Source of the DNA: Arthrobacter dokdonellae
GTDB lineage: Bacteria; Actinomycetota; Actinomycetes; Actinomycetales; Micrococcaceae
Length of the DNA stretch: 64,000 bases
Reading direction: 5' to 3'
Assembly (NCBI RefSeq): GCF_003268655.1
Contig: NZ_CP029642.1
Location: 1,488,001 to 1,552,000, forward strand
Made by a program: the position numbers and the translations under genes. The notes beneath the pieces are model-generated. The model was not told where the DNA came from, made no database searches, and saw only the letters and a list, made by a program, of their open reading frames with translations. Shown here one piece after another: positions 55,935 through 64,000 of this stretch; positions within the stretch are counted from its first letter, which is position 1, and each line of letters starts with the position of its first letter.

Positions 55935-56086
55935 GCCCAACCTTTCAGGTCCGTTCGACCGCCCGTGTCGCCCGTGTGTGTCCCCGGGCCAGTGACTGCC
56001 TGTTTGTGACCTACGCTACTAGTATCTCTGGTTTGCGCCGTTTATGGCCGGGAACCCGAAGATAAACCCGGGTAAAATTGGCAACC

Positions 56087-56995
56087 ATGTGCTCCCCTGA
56101 CGTGCCCCGCCCCTACCGCCGAGACCAGTCCAGGGACCGGGACCCCAAGCCCGACGCCGGAAAACGCCGCCCGGGGTTCGCGCCCGCCCCCGAGGGCCTG
56201 CCCGTGCCGGTGTACGACAACCACACGCACTTTGACTTTGGCGACTCACCCGTTGCCCTGAAAGACGCGCTCGACGCCGCTGAGGCCGTCGGCATCTCCG
56301 GCGCCGTGCAGGTGGGCTGCGACCTGGAATCGTCCCGATTTACGGTCCGGGCCGTGGACAGGGATCCGCGCATTCTCGGCGCCGTGGCCATCCACCCCAA
56401 CGATGCCCCCGAACTGGCCGGGGCCGGTGCCCTTGATGACGCGCTGGCGGAAATCGAAGCCCTGGCCGCGCACCCGCGGATCCGCGCCATCGGCGAGACC
56501 GGCCTGGACTATTTCCGGACCGGGCCCGACGGCGTTTCAGACCAGAAATACTCCTTCCGACGCCACATCGACATTGCCAAAAGGAGGGGGCTCGCGCTGC
56601 AAATCCACGATCGCGATGCCCACGGCGATGTTGTGGACGTTCTGCGGGAGGAGGGGGCGCCGTCGTGCGTGGTGTTCCACTGCTTCTCCGGAGACGCGGA
56701 GCTGGCCAGGATTTGTAACGAAATGGGGTGGTACATGTCATTTTCGGGCACCCTCACTTTTAAAAATGCAAGGAATTTGCGGGAGGCCCTCGACGTGGCC
56801 GATCCCGCGTTGATCATGGTCGAAACCGACGCCCCGTTCTTGACGCCTCATCCGCACCGCGGCCGCCCCAACGCCAGTTATATGCTGCCGTATACGGTGC
56901 AAAGCATGGCACAATTGACCGGCCGCGGACTGGACAGCCTGGGGATGCTGCTGCGGGCGAACACGGAGGCCGTCTACGGCTCCTGGGACGCGTAG
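56087..56995 (+). CDS. TatD-family metal-dependent hydrolase
   Basis: 302 residues; TIM-barrel amidohydrolase-like DNase/hydrolase. Metal ligands visible: YDNHTHFDFGDS (H-x-H), IGETGLDYFRTG (E), ALQIHDRDAHGDV (H), VVFHCFSGDAELA (H) and MVETDAPFLTPHPHRG (D). ATG 56087 replaces an upstream in-frame TTG 56078. A basic 40-residue N-terminal extension precedes the barrel. TatD-Rpf-RsmA-IspE is the order of Rv1008-Rv1011 in M. tuberculosis (from memory). Confidence 0.93.
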   Translation: MCSPDVPRPYRRDQSRDRDPKPDAGKRRPGFAPAPEGLPVPVYDNHTHFDFGDSPVALKDALDAAEAVGISGAVQVGCDLESSRFTVRAVDRDPRILGAVAIHPNDAPELAGAGALDDALAEIEALAAHPRIRAIGETGLDYFRTGPDGVSDQKYSFRRHIDIAKRRGLALQIHDRDAHGDVVDVLREEGAPSCVVFHCFSGDAELARICNEMGWYMSFSGTLTFKNARNLREALDVADPALIMVETDAPFLTPHPHRGRPNASYMLPYTVQSMAQLTGRGLDSLGMLLRANTEAVYGSWDA

Positions 56996-57031
56996 CGAGG
57001 CGCTGTTGCCGTTATCAAATCTTGGCTATTT

Positions 57032-57049
57032 GGTAACGATCAGGTTACG
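57032..57049 (+). promoter_or_regulatory. Direct repeat upstream of rpf (possible MtrA-type site)
   Basis: GGTAACG (57032-57038) and GGTTACG (57043-57049) repeat with 11-base spacing, one DNA turn, about 190 bases before the Rpf start. MtrA response regulators of Actinobacteria bind GTAAC-like direct repeats and control wall-hydrolase genes including rpf, so the site is plausible but unproven. The remainder of the 57000-57238 leader shows no ydaO riboswitch core. Confidence 0.35.
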
Positions 57050-57226
57050 CTGGGGGACTATTAGCCGGGGTCGGGGAAGGCCCACGGATGAAAAGCAGTG
57101 GGATCCACCGTTCATTTGGGTCCTGTCGCAGCCGTTCGCGATGGACATTTTTTTTGCCGTTATTTGCCTTGGGGCAAGACCGCGCAAGACTGCTCCGCCA
57201 TTCCCCGTGCCCGGGTGCTCTAGTAG

Positions 57227-58429
<1,203 letters not shown>

Positions 58430-58493
58430 GACCGCCTCGCTGAGGGCGGCGGCTGAGCAGGTCGAACCGGAGTTCATCGAAATACGTACAACT

Positions 58494-58532
58494 CTCCCCA
58501 TGGCTGGCCAAGCCGCGGGGAGCGTTGCTTTT
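58494..58532 (+). terminator. Intrinsic terminator after rpf
   Basis: CTCCCC (58494-58499) pairs with GGGGAG (58517-58522), with inner GGCT/AGCC pairing, followed by CGTTGCTTTT. It lies about 65 bases past the rpf stop and is the most T-rich terminator in the window. Confidence 0.65.
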
Positions 58533-58894
58533 AAGCACCCATGATTGCGGCCGTCGAAACCCGCTGGTTGAGCTGGTGCTGGTCGCGACCTGGCCCTTCC
58601 TCGTCGGTTGTACCGCTATGGCGACAGCACTTCCTCCCACGCACCTTCCTCCCACGCGCTTCGGTGGCGCACAGAGAAGACGTGTCGGCGACCCGCCGGG
58701 CGCCCATGGTGCGGGTACGGCGACTTGTCCGGCGTCGGGCTCGCCGAACGTACGGATCTGGCGACCTGGCGAGCCGCCAACCCGCCAGATCTGTACGCTG
58801 GGAGAATTCGACCGCCGAAATGGTCGTCCGTGACGCCCCGGCCGCCGCAGGCGCCCCGACCCGCCGCATCTCCGGGAGCGGATACGATTGTCCA
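58533..58894. other. 360-base intergenic stretch with an inverted repeat, before rsmA
   Basis: No convincing ORF: the frame running into rsmA from 58541 lacks RsmA similarity. It holds a short direct repeat, CTTCCTCCCACGC twice near 58626-58655, and an inverted repeat GTACGGATCTGGCG (58750-58763) with CGCCAGATCTGTAC (58783-58796), one mismatch, which resembles the arms of the REP-like blocks but matches none of the four classes. The rsmA promoter may also lie here. Confidence 0.5.
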
Positions 58895-59773
58895 GTGACC
58901 TCGACCCAGCCCAGCCCCGCGACCCAGCCGCTCCTTGGCGCCGCCGAGATCCGCCGCCTGGCGGAGGAGATCGGCGTCCGACCCACCAAGACGCTGGGCC
59001 AGAACTTTGTCATCGACGGCAACACCATCCGCCGGATCGTGGCCGCCGCGAAGGTCGACCCGAACGAAACCGTCCTGGAGGTGGGCCCCGGGTTGGGCTC
59101 CCTGACACTGGGCCTGCTGGACGCCGCCGCGCGCGTGGTGGCCGTGGAGATTGACCCCGTCCTGGCCGCCAAGCTGCCGTCCACCGTGACCGCGTTCCGG
59201 CCGGAGAAGGCGGGCAACCTCGACGTCGTGCTGGCGGACGCCATGCGCGTCACGGAGCTTCCGGCCCAGCCCACCGCGCTGGTGGCCAACCTGCCGTACA
59301 ACGTCGCGGTGCCGGTGGTGCTGCACCTGCTGGAGCACTTTCCGTCGCTGGAGCACGGACTGGTCATGGTCCAGGACGAGGTGGCTGACCGCATGGTGGC
59401 CGGACCCGGATCCAAGACCTATGGGGTGCCCTCGGCCAAGGGCGCCTGGTATTCGCAGATGCGCAAGGCCGGCGTGATTGGCATGAACGTGTTTTGGCCG
59501 GCCCCGAAGATTTCCTCCGGCCTGGTGGAGTTCACCCGCCGCGAGCCACCCGTGACCAGGGCTTCCCGCGCGCAGGTGTTTGCCGTGGTCGACGCCGCCT
59601 TCGCCCAGCGCCGCAAAACGCTGCGCGCCGCGCTGGCCGGCTGGGCCGGCGGCGCCGCGGAGGCCGAACGCTGCCTCCGTGAAGCCGGCGTGGATCCGAC
59701 CGCCCGCGGCGAAGTGATCGACGTGGCCGCCTTTGCCCGCATCGCCGAGGCCAAGATCCCGATGACGGCGTAG
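58895..59773 (+). CDS. rsmA: 16S rRNA (adenine-1518/1519-N6)-dimethyltransferase
   Basis: 292 residues from GTG 58895; dimethylates the two adjacent adenines of helix 45 of 16S rRNA using SAM. Seen: the N-terminal [23 protein letters not shown] loop [15 protein letters not shown], acidic [22 protein letters not shown] (NLPY catalytic motif IV) and [10 protein letters not shown] in the C-terminal region. It precedes ispE by 11 bases, giving the rsmA-ispE pair common in Actinobacteria. Confidence 0.96.
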   Translation: MTSTQPSPATQPLLGAAEIRRLAEEIGVRPTKTLGQNFVIDGNTIRRIVAAAKVDPNETVLEVGPGLGSLTLGLLDAAARVVAVEIDPVLAAKLPSTVTAFRPEKAGNLDVVLADAMRVTELPAQPTALVANLPYNVAVPVVLHLLEHFPSLEHGLVMVQDEVADRMVAGPGSKTYGVPSAKGAWYSQMRKAGVIGMNVFWPAPKISSGLVEFTRREPPVTRASRAQVFAVVDAAFAQRRKTLRAALAGWAGGAAEAERCLREAGVDPTARGEVIDVAAFARIAEAKIPMTA

Positions 59774-59784
59774 GCAAGGCATCC

Positions 59785-60798
59785 ATGGAACCCCTGAACC
59801 CCGGCGACAGCCGGCCTGCGGACCTTTTCACCGAGGCCTTCGGCGCGGAGTACGACTGGACGGGGCAGCCCAAACACGTCCGAGCCCAGGCACCCGGCAA
59901 GATCAACGCGTCCTTCCGCGTGGGCCCGCTGCGCGACGACGGCTACCACTCTGTTTCCAGTACCTACCTGGCAGTGTCGCTCTATGAAGAGGTCCTGGCC
60001 ACGGCCAAGCCCGGCACGCCGTCCAGCGACGTCACCGTCGGCGTCAGCGCGCAAAGCACGCTGGCCCCGGAGCTGCTGGCGGGGATTCCCCTGGATGCGT
60101 CCAACCTTGCCGTCCGGGCCGCCCAACTCGTCGCAGACGTCAGCGAGAACGCCTGCGGCGTGCACCTGGAAATCACCAAGCGCGTGCCCATCGCGGGCGG
60201 CATGGGCGGGGGATCGGCGGACGCGGCGGCGGCGCTCGTGGCGTGCGACGCCCTCTGGCACACGGGCCTGTCCCGGGAGGAACTCTCCCTCATCGCTGCC
60301 GAGCTCGGCGCGGACGTGCCGTTCGCGCTGTTGGGGGGTGCCGCCGTCGGGCTTGGTGTGGGGGACAGGCTCACGTCCGCCCTGGCGCCGGAACCGCTGC
60401 ACTGGGTCCTGGTCGAATCGGGCTTCGGGCTGTCCACGCCGGTGGTCTATGGCGCGCTGGACTCGCTGCGCGCCGGGGCCGAGCCCGCGGAGCCGGAGCA
60501 GGTGGATCCGGCCATCCTGGCGGCCCTGCGCGCGGCGGACCCGCTGCTGCTTGCCCCCTGCCTGGCCAACGACCTCCAGCCCGCGGCGCTGCACCTGGCC
60601 CCGGCGCTGAAGGACGTGCTCGACGCCGGAACGCGGCTGGGTGCCCTGGCCTCCCTGGTCTCGGGGTCCGGACCCACCGTGGCCATGCTCGCGAGGGACC
60701 GGGCGCATGCGCTGGACCTGGTCGCCCAGCTGGCCGGCGACGGCTTGGACGCCCAGGCCGTGGAGGGCCCCGTGCACGGCGCGCAACGAATAGTTTGA
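59785..60798 (+). CDS. ispE: 4-diphosphocytidyl-2-C-methyl-D-erythritol kinase
   Basis: GHMP kinase that phosphorylates CDP-ME in the MEP isoprenoid pathway. 337 residues with the substrate motif APGKINASFRVGPLRDDGYH, the ATP-binding glycine loop PIAGGMGGGSADAAAAL (about residues 134-150) and the C-terminal VSGSGPTVAML. The N-terminus is about 30 residues longer than in E. coli (starts MEPLNPGDSRPADL). It follows rsmA closely and precedes an ABC-F gene. Isoprenoid supply links it to the UppS-family enzyme at 2.9 kb. Confidence 0.95.
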   Translation: MEPLNPGDSRPADLFTEAFGAEYDWTGQPKHVRAQAPGKINASFRVGPLRDDGYHSVSSTYLAVSLYEEVLATAKPGTPSSDVTVGVSAQSTLAPELLAGIPLDASNLAVRAAQLVADVSENACGVHLEITKRVPIAGGMGGGSADAAAALVACDALWHTGLSREELSLIAAELGADVPFALLGGAAVGLGVGDRLTSALAPEPLHWVLVESGFGLSTPVVYGALDSLRAGAEPAEPEQVDPAILAALRAADPLLLAPCLANDLQPAALHLAPALKDVLDAGTRLGALASLVSGSGPTVAMLARDRAHALDLVAQLAGDGLDAQAVEGPVHGAQRIV

Positions 60799-60822
60799 TT
60801 ACCTTAATGAAAGTGGTTTGAC

Positions 60823-62598
60823 GTGGCACACCTCCTTGGTGGAGAAAATCTAAGCATCGCCTTTGCCACCCGCAGTGTCCTGGACAGTGTCACGGTGGGG
60901 CTTGAAGAGGGCGACCGCATCGGCATCGTCGGCCGCAACGGCGACGGCAAGTCCACGCTGATGCGCCTGCTGGCCGGGCGGCAGACCGCGGACTCCGGGC
61001 GCGTGACCGTGCGCGCCGGCGTGCATGTGGGCTACCTGGACCAGTCGGACGTGCTCGACGGCGAGAGCACCGTGGGGTTCGCGATCGTGGGCGAAGCCGC
61101 GGACCACGAATGGGCCTCCAACCGGAAAATCCGGGAGATCATGGGCGCGCTGGTGGGCGAGGTGGACTGGCATGCGAACATCCATTCGCTCTCCGGCGGG
61201 CAGAAACGGCGGGTGGCCCTGGCCAAGCTGCTGATCGGCGACGACGACGTCATCATGCTGGATGAGCCGACCAACCACCTGGACGTGGAGGGCGTGGCGT
61301 GGCTGGCCAAGCACCTGCAGCAGCGGTGGCGGGCCAACGAGGGCGCCTTCGTGGTGGTCACCCACGACCGCTGGTTCCTCGACGAAGTCTGCAACCGCAC
61401 CTGGGAAGTGCACGACGCCGTGATTGACCCCTTCGACGGCGGATATGCGGCGTATGTGCTGGCCCGCGCCGAACGTGACCGCATGAACTCCGTCATTGAG
61501 AATAAGCGCGTGCAGCTGGTCAAGAAGGAACTGGCATGGCTGCGCCGCGGCGCGCCGGCCCGCACGGCGAAGCCGAAGTTCCGCATTGAGGCCGCCAACG
61601 CCATCATCGCCGACGTCCCGGAACCGCGTGACACCGTTGCGCTCTCCCGCATGGCCACTGCACGGCAGGGCAAGGACGTGCTGGACCTGGAGAACGTGTC
61701 CCTGTCGTATGGGGAGAATGAGATCTTCAAGAACATCACGCTGCGTCTGGCTCCCGGGGAGCGGCTGGGGCTGGTCGGCGTGAACGGTGCGGGCAAGACC
61801 ACGCTGCTGCGCCTGCTCAACGGCGAGGTCCCGCCGTCGTCCGGCCGGCTCAAACGCGGCAAGACGGTGCAGACTGCCGTGTTGACGCAGGAGGTCCGCG
61901 AGCTGGACGACGTTCTGGACCTGCGCGTGCTGGAGGTCATTGAGCGGGAGAAGCGGTCCTTTGAGGTGGGCGGCAAGGACATGACGGCCGGGGCGCTGGT
62001 GGAGCAGCTCGGGTTTACCAAGGACAAGCAGTGGACGCCGGTGCGGGATTTGTCCGGCGGGGAGCGGCGGCGGCTGCAGCTGCTGCGCCTGCTGGTCGGC
62101 GAACCAAACGTGCTGATGCTTGACGAGCCAACGAACGATCTGGACACGGACACCCTGGCGGCTGTGGAGGACGTGCTGGACGGCTGGCCGGGGACGCTGG
62201 TGGTGGTATCGCACGACAGGTACCTGCTGGAGCGCGTCACCGACCACCAGATGGCGATGCTGGGCGACGGCAAGCTGCGCGGGCTGCCCGGGGGAGTGGA
62301 CCAGTACCTGGAGCTGCGCGAGGAGGCGTTGTCGGCATCAAAGCCTGCGGCCTCACGGGTTGCCGGGCCGTCCGGGCCGTCCGAGGCGGAGAAACGCGAC
62401 GCCCGCAAGAACCTGAACCGCGTGGAGCGCCAGCTGTCCAAGCTGGCCGCCGCCGAGTCGAAGGTGCACGCCCAGATGGCCGCGAAGGTGGGCGACTACG
62501 ATGCCCTGGCCGAGCTGAATGCGAAGCTGGCCGAGCTGGCGGGTGAGAAGGAGACGCTGGAGCTGGAATGGCTCCAGGCCTCAGAAGTGCTCGAGTAG
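60823..62598 (+). CDS. ABC-F family ATPase
   Basis: 591 residues with two ABC modules and no membrane domain. Walker A GIVGRNGDGKSTL and GLVGVNGAGKTTL, signatures SLSGGQKRRVALAK and DLSGGERRRLQLLR, Walker B VIMLDEPTNHLD and VLMLDEPTNDLD, an inter-domain linker rich in basic residues (about 215-270) and a C-terminal coiled coil from about residue 515. ABC-F proteins act on ribosomes in translation or antibiotic protection. The order ispE-ABC-F matches other Actinobacteria. GTG 60823 is the start. Confidence 0.93.
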   Translation: MAHLLGGENLSIAFATRSVLDSVTVGLEEGDRIGIVGRNGDGKSTLMRLLAGRQTADSGRVTVRAGVHVGYLDQSDVLDGESTVGFAIVGEAADHEWASNRKIREIMGALVGEVDWHANIHSLSGGQKRRVALAKLLIGDDDVIMLDEPTNHLDVEGVAWLAKHLQQRWRANEGAFVVVTHDRWFLDEVCNRTWEVHDAVIDPFDGGYAAYVLARAERDRMNSVIENKRVQLVKKELAWLRRGAPARTAKPKFRIEAANAIIADVPEPRDTVALSRMATARQGKDVLDLENVSLSYGENEIFKNITLRLAPGERLGLVGVNGAGKTTLLRLLNGEVPPSSGRLKRGKTVQTAVLTQEVRELDDVLDLRVLEVIEREKRSFEVGGKDMTAGALVEQLGFTKDKQWTPVRDLSGGERRRLQLLRLLVGEPNVLMLDEPTNDLDTDTLAAVEDVLDGWPGTLVVVSHDRYLLERVTDHQMAMLGDGKLRGLPGGVDQYLELREEALSASKPAASRVAGPSGPSEAEKRDARKNLNRVERQLSKLAAAESKVHAQMAAKVGDYDALAELNAKLAELAGEKETLELEWLQASEVLE

Positions 62599-62600
62599 CG

Positions 62601-62688
62601 CTTGGACAGGTGCGCGCCGTTGGACCACAACGGAGCTCCACTTTTGAAGTGGAGCGTTGTAGGGCAGCATTGCGGCTCCCGTCCAAAG
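62601..62688. repeat. Class D REP-like block upstream of second AbiEi/DUF559 gene
   Basis: A degenerate inverted unit (CTTGGACAGGTGCGCGCC, 62601-62618), a hairpin unit (62628-62659; arms GCTCCACTT and AAGTGGAGC with a TTG loop, plus outer CAAC/GTTG) and a direct unit GCGGCTCCCGTCCAAAG (from 62671). This is the same three-part order and orientation as the solitary block at 48773-48859. It lies between the ABC-F stop and ATG 62787. Confidence 0.8.
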
Positions 62689-62786
62689 TGGCAGGCGTCC
62701 CTCCACAGGCGCCGCGGCCCCGGACTTGTCCACATTCCGTGGCGACAAGACTGCGGGCGTGGCGGGTTTCGCCGCAAGCTGGGACC

Positions 62787-63620
62787 ATGGACACTCTCAC
62801 CAGCCGAAAGCCTGTGGAAGCCGTCATTGCGGCCATGGGATCAACCACTGCCCGGCGCCCGGACCTGATCAAGCGAGGCTTGACCGACTGGGACCTGCAA
62901 AGGGCCGTCGCGGAGGGGCGGGTGCGCCGCCTGGCCAGGTCCGTCTACGCCCTGCCGGACGCCACCGCCTTTGACGTGCTGCTGGCGACGAACCAAGCCC
63001 AACTCGGCTGCTTCAGCAGGGCGGAAAAGATGGGCTTGTGGGTCTTGAATACGCCGCCGATTCCGCATGTGGCGGTGATTCACGGGCGGCCGGTGCCCGG
63101 GTGCAAGGTGCACCGGTTCAAGGGCAGGCTCACACTGTGGGATGTACTGCGCCATTGCGTCCAGTGCGGAACCGAACTGGAAGCGCTGTGCGCGGTGGAG
63201 TCGGCCCTGGTGAAGAAGAAGTGCACCATGTCCCAACTGCGGCGCGTTTTCGACAAGCGCAAGGATGCGGCCATGCGGCGCATCCTGGACAAGGTTGACC
63301 CCCAATCCCAGTCCATCGCCGAGACGTGCGGGCGATACTGTCTCCGCGACGCCGGCTTCAATGTCCAGGGGCAGGCCTCGGTCCGTGGGATGGGGCATCT
63401 GGATTTGCTGGTTGAGGGCATTCTGGGTGTTGAAACGGATGGTGAAAAGTACCACAACTCGGCATCGGCCTGGGCCGAGGACCTGCGCAGGCTCAACGTC
63501 CTGACCATCCGGGACGTGCCAACCCTGCACGTCAAGGCCAGCGACGCCATGTATCACCCCGAGGTCATGGTGGAACTGGTCCGGAACGCGCTCCGCACCC
63601 TGGAAAACAGGCGCCATTGA
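62787..63620 (+). CDS. AbiEi-type winged-helix plus DUF559 (PD-(D/E)XK-like) protein, flanked by class D repeats
   Basis: 277 residues from ATG 62787. The N-terminal wHTH (RRPDLIKRGLTDWDLQRAVA followed by GRVRRLARSVYALP) is the AbiEi antitoxin-type domain found without a toxin partner in many Actinobacteria. The C-terminal DUF559/Vsr-like part has MGHLDLLVEGILGVETDGEK then YHNSASAWAEDLRR: D..., E-x-D-G and the downstream R/D pair are the usual nuclease pattern. Same broad family as the gene at 17602-18534, though diverged. Third-position GC is lower than in ABC-F or ispE next door. Function is unknown; class D blocks lie on both sides. Confidence 0.8.
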   Translation: MDTLTSRKPVEAVIAAMGSTTARRPDLIKRGLTDWDLQRAVAEGRVRRLARSVYALPDATAFDVLLATNQAQLGCFSRAEKMGLWVLNTPPIPHVAVIHGRPVPGCKVHRFKGRLTLWDVLRHCVQCGTELEALCAVESALVKKKCTMSQLRRVFDKRKDAAMRRILDKVDPQSQSIAETCGRYCLRDAGFNVQGQASVRGMGHLDLLVEGILGVETDGEKYHNSASAWAEDLRRLNVLTIRDVPTLHVKASDAMYHPEVMVELVRNALRTLENRRH

Positions 63621-63624
63621 TGGC

Positions 63625-63685
63625 GTACGGCGCTCCACTTGAAAAGTGGAGCCCCGTACGCAGCCTACGGCGCTCCAGTTCAAAG
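63625..63685. repeat. Class D REP-like block downstream of second AbiEi/DUF559 gene
   Basis: The hairpin unit spans 63625-63659: GTACGG and GCTCCACTT pair with AAGTGGAGC and CCGTAC around a GAA loop, with one C-C mismatch. The direct unit GGCGCTCCAGTTCAAAG follows at 63669-63685, identical to the one at 48843. The first (inverted) unit is missing here, where the gene ends. Same orientation as the upstream block, so the blocks are direct repeats around the gene. Confidence 0.85.
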
Positions 63686-63766
63686 CGGTTGCCAAGTCGC
63701 GAAACCGGCGCCCGCCGTGGCACACTATATTCTCGTGGGTTGCACCTGTTCGGCAGCAGCCCACAT

Positions 63767-63838
63767 TCCGCCCTGGTGTAACGGCAGCACCCCAGCCTTT
63801 GGAGCTGTGGAGTATAGGTTCGAATCCTATGGGCGGAA
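63767..63838 (+). tRNA. tRNA-Gln (TTG anticodon)
   Basis: 72 bases. Acceptor TCCGCCC (63767-63773) pairs with GGGCGGA (63831-63837); D arm GTGT/GCAC; anticodon loop CTTTGGA with TTG; T arm ATAGG/CCTAT with TTCGAAT. CCA is not encoded. The outermost anticodon-stem pair (27-43) is C-U, a mismatch, with C26-G44 beside it. TATATT at 63726-63731 may be its -10 box. The tRNA precedes probable glmU. Confidence 0.95.
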
Positions 63839-63975
63839 CCCGGCCCGAGTCAGGCTCCAGCAGCCCGCATCCTGAACAGGCGGTGGACGGGCACCGGCCG
63901 CGAACGGGTAACATGGGATTGTTTCCCATTGCGTACGTTTTTCACGGACCTGTGTCCGGGCAGGAGTGCCACTTA

Positions 63976-64000
63976 GTGAGCCCCCAAGACAACAATTCTT
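63976..64000 (+). CDS. glmU: Probable glmU N-terminus (first eight codons only)
   Basis: GTG 63976, preceded by CAGGAG nine bases upstream, starts a frame reading MSPQDNNS to the window edge. Identification rests mainly on context: tRNA-Gln directly upstream of glmU (UDP-GlcNAc pyrophosphorylase/acetyltransferase) is common in Micrococcaceae. A small inverted repeat ATGGGA/TCCCAT (63913-63929) lies in the leader. Confidence 0.5.

Overview
The window is chromosomal DNA from a high-GC actinobacterium, most likely Arthrobacter or a close Micrococcaceae relative. The evidence is strong G/C preference at third codon positions, frequent GTG starts, a WhiB regulator, an Rpf-type G5 protein, a FemX-type interpeptide-bridge enzyme, a Pmt protein mannosyltransferase and gene orders shared with Mycobacterium tuberculosis (from memory). 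Nearly all of it is housekeeping sequence. I saw no transposase, integrase, phage gene or CRISPR array.

Layout. 1-9 kb: C-terminus of a DUF255/YyaL protein, hemolysin III, cis-prenyltransferase, DUF1275 membrane protein, PIN-PhoH ATPase, DMT transporter, a conserved hypothetical, short prepilin peptidase, NUDIX hydrolase. 9.3-11.7 kb: a TetR-MFS efflux operon with palindromic operators. 12-16 kb: fumarase, beta-carbonic anhydrase and DUF4245 on the minus strand, divergent from glpX. 16.4-18.7 kb: FemX and an AbiEi/nuclease-like gene between two copies of a palindromic repeat block. 18.9-35.2 kb: a conserved envelope/housekeeping block: manA, LCP, purE, purK, GtrA, TIGR03089, whiB, giant GT2, DUF5719, metallopeptidase-like, DUF3499, Trm112, ahcY, MBL hydrolase. 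35.2-41 kb: a lipid cluster (SDR, AGPS-like FAD oxidase, TetR, GlpD, diacylglycerol kinase) resembling M. tuberculosis Rv2249c-Rv2252. 41-48.8 kb: L,D-transpeptidase, RDD, SpoIIM-like, TIGR01906, Pmt, RsmI. 49-56 kb: succinate-semialdehyde dehydrogenase and a TgpA/DUF58/MoxR operon. 56-64 kb: TatD, Rpf, RsmA, IspE, ABC-F, a second AbiEi/DUF559 gene inside its own repeat pair, tRNA-Gln and the first codons of probable glmU.

The most unusual signal is a set of REP-like intergenic repeats in at least four sequence classes (called A, B, C and D here). They lie beyond gene 3' ends in short direct/inverted arrays. Two classes also flank, as same-orientation blocks, one gene each from an AbiEi-winged-helix plus PD-(D/E)XK-like family: class A around 17602-18534 and class D around 62787-63620. 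Solitary blocks of the same classes occur elsewhere in the window. This parallels the REP/RAYT arrangement, with a predicted nuclease in place of a transposase. The functional link is inference.

Other points of note: a large glycosyltransferase gene with no conventional start codon before its catalytic domain, apparently starting at ATT in a TAATT overlap with whiB; a possible small ORF that exactly bridges DUF1275 and phoH; and palindromic operators for both TetR regulators.
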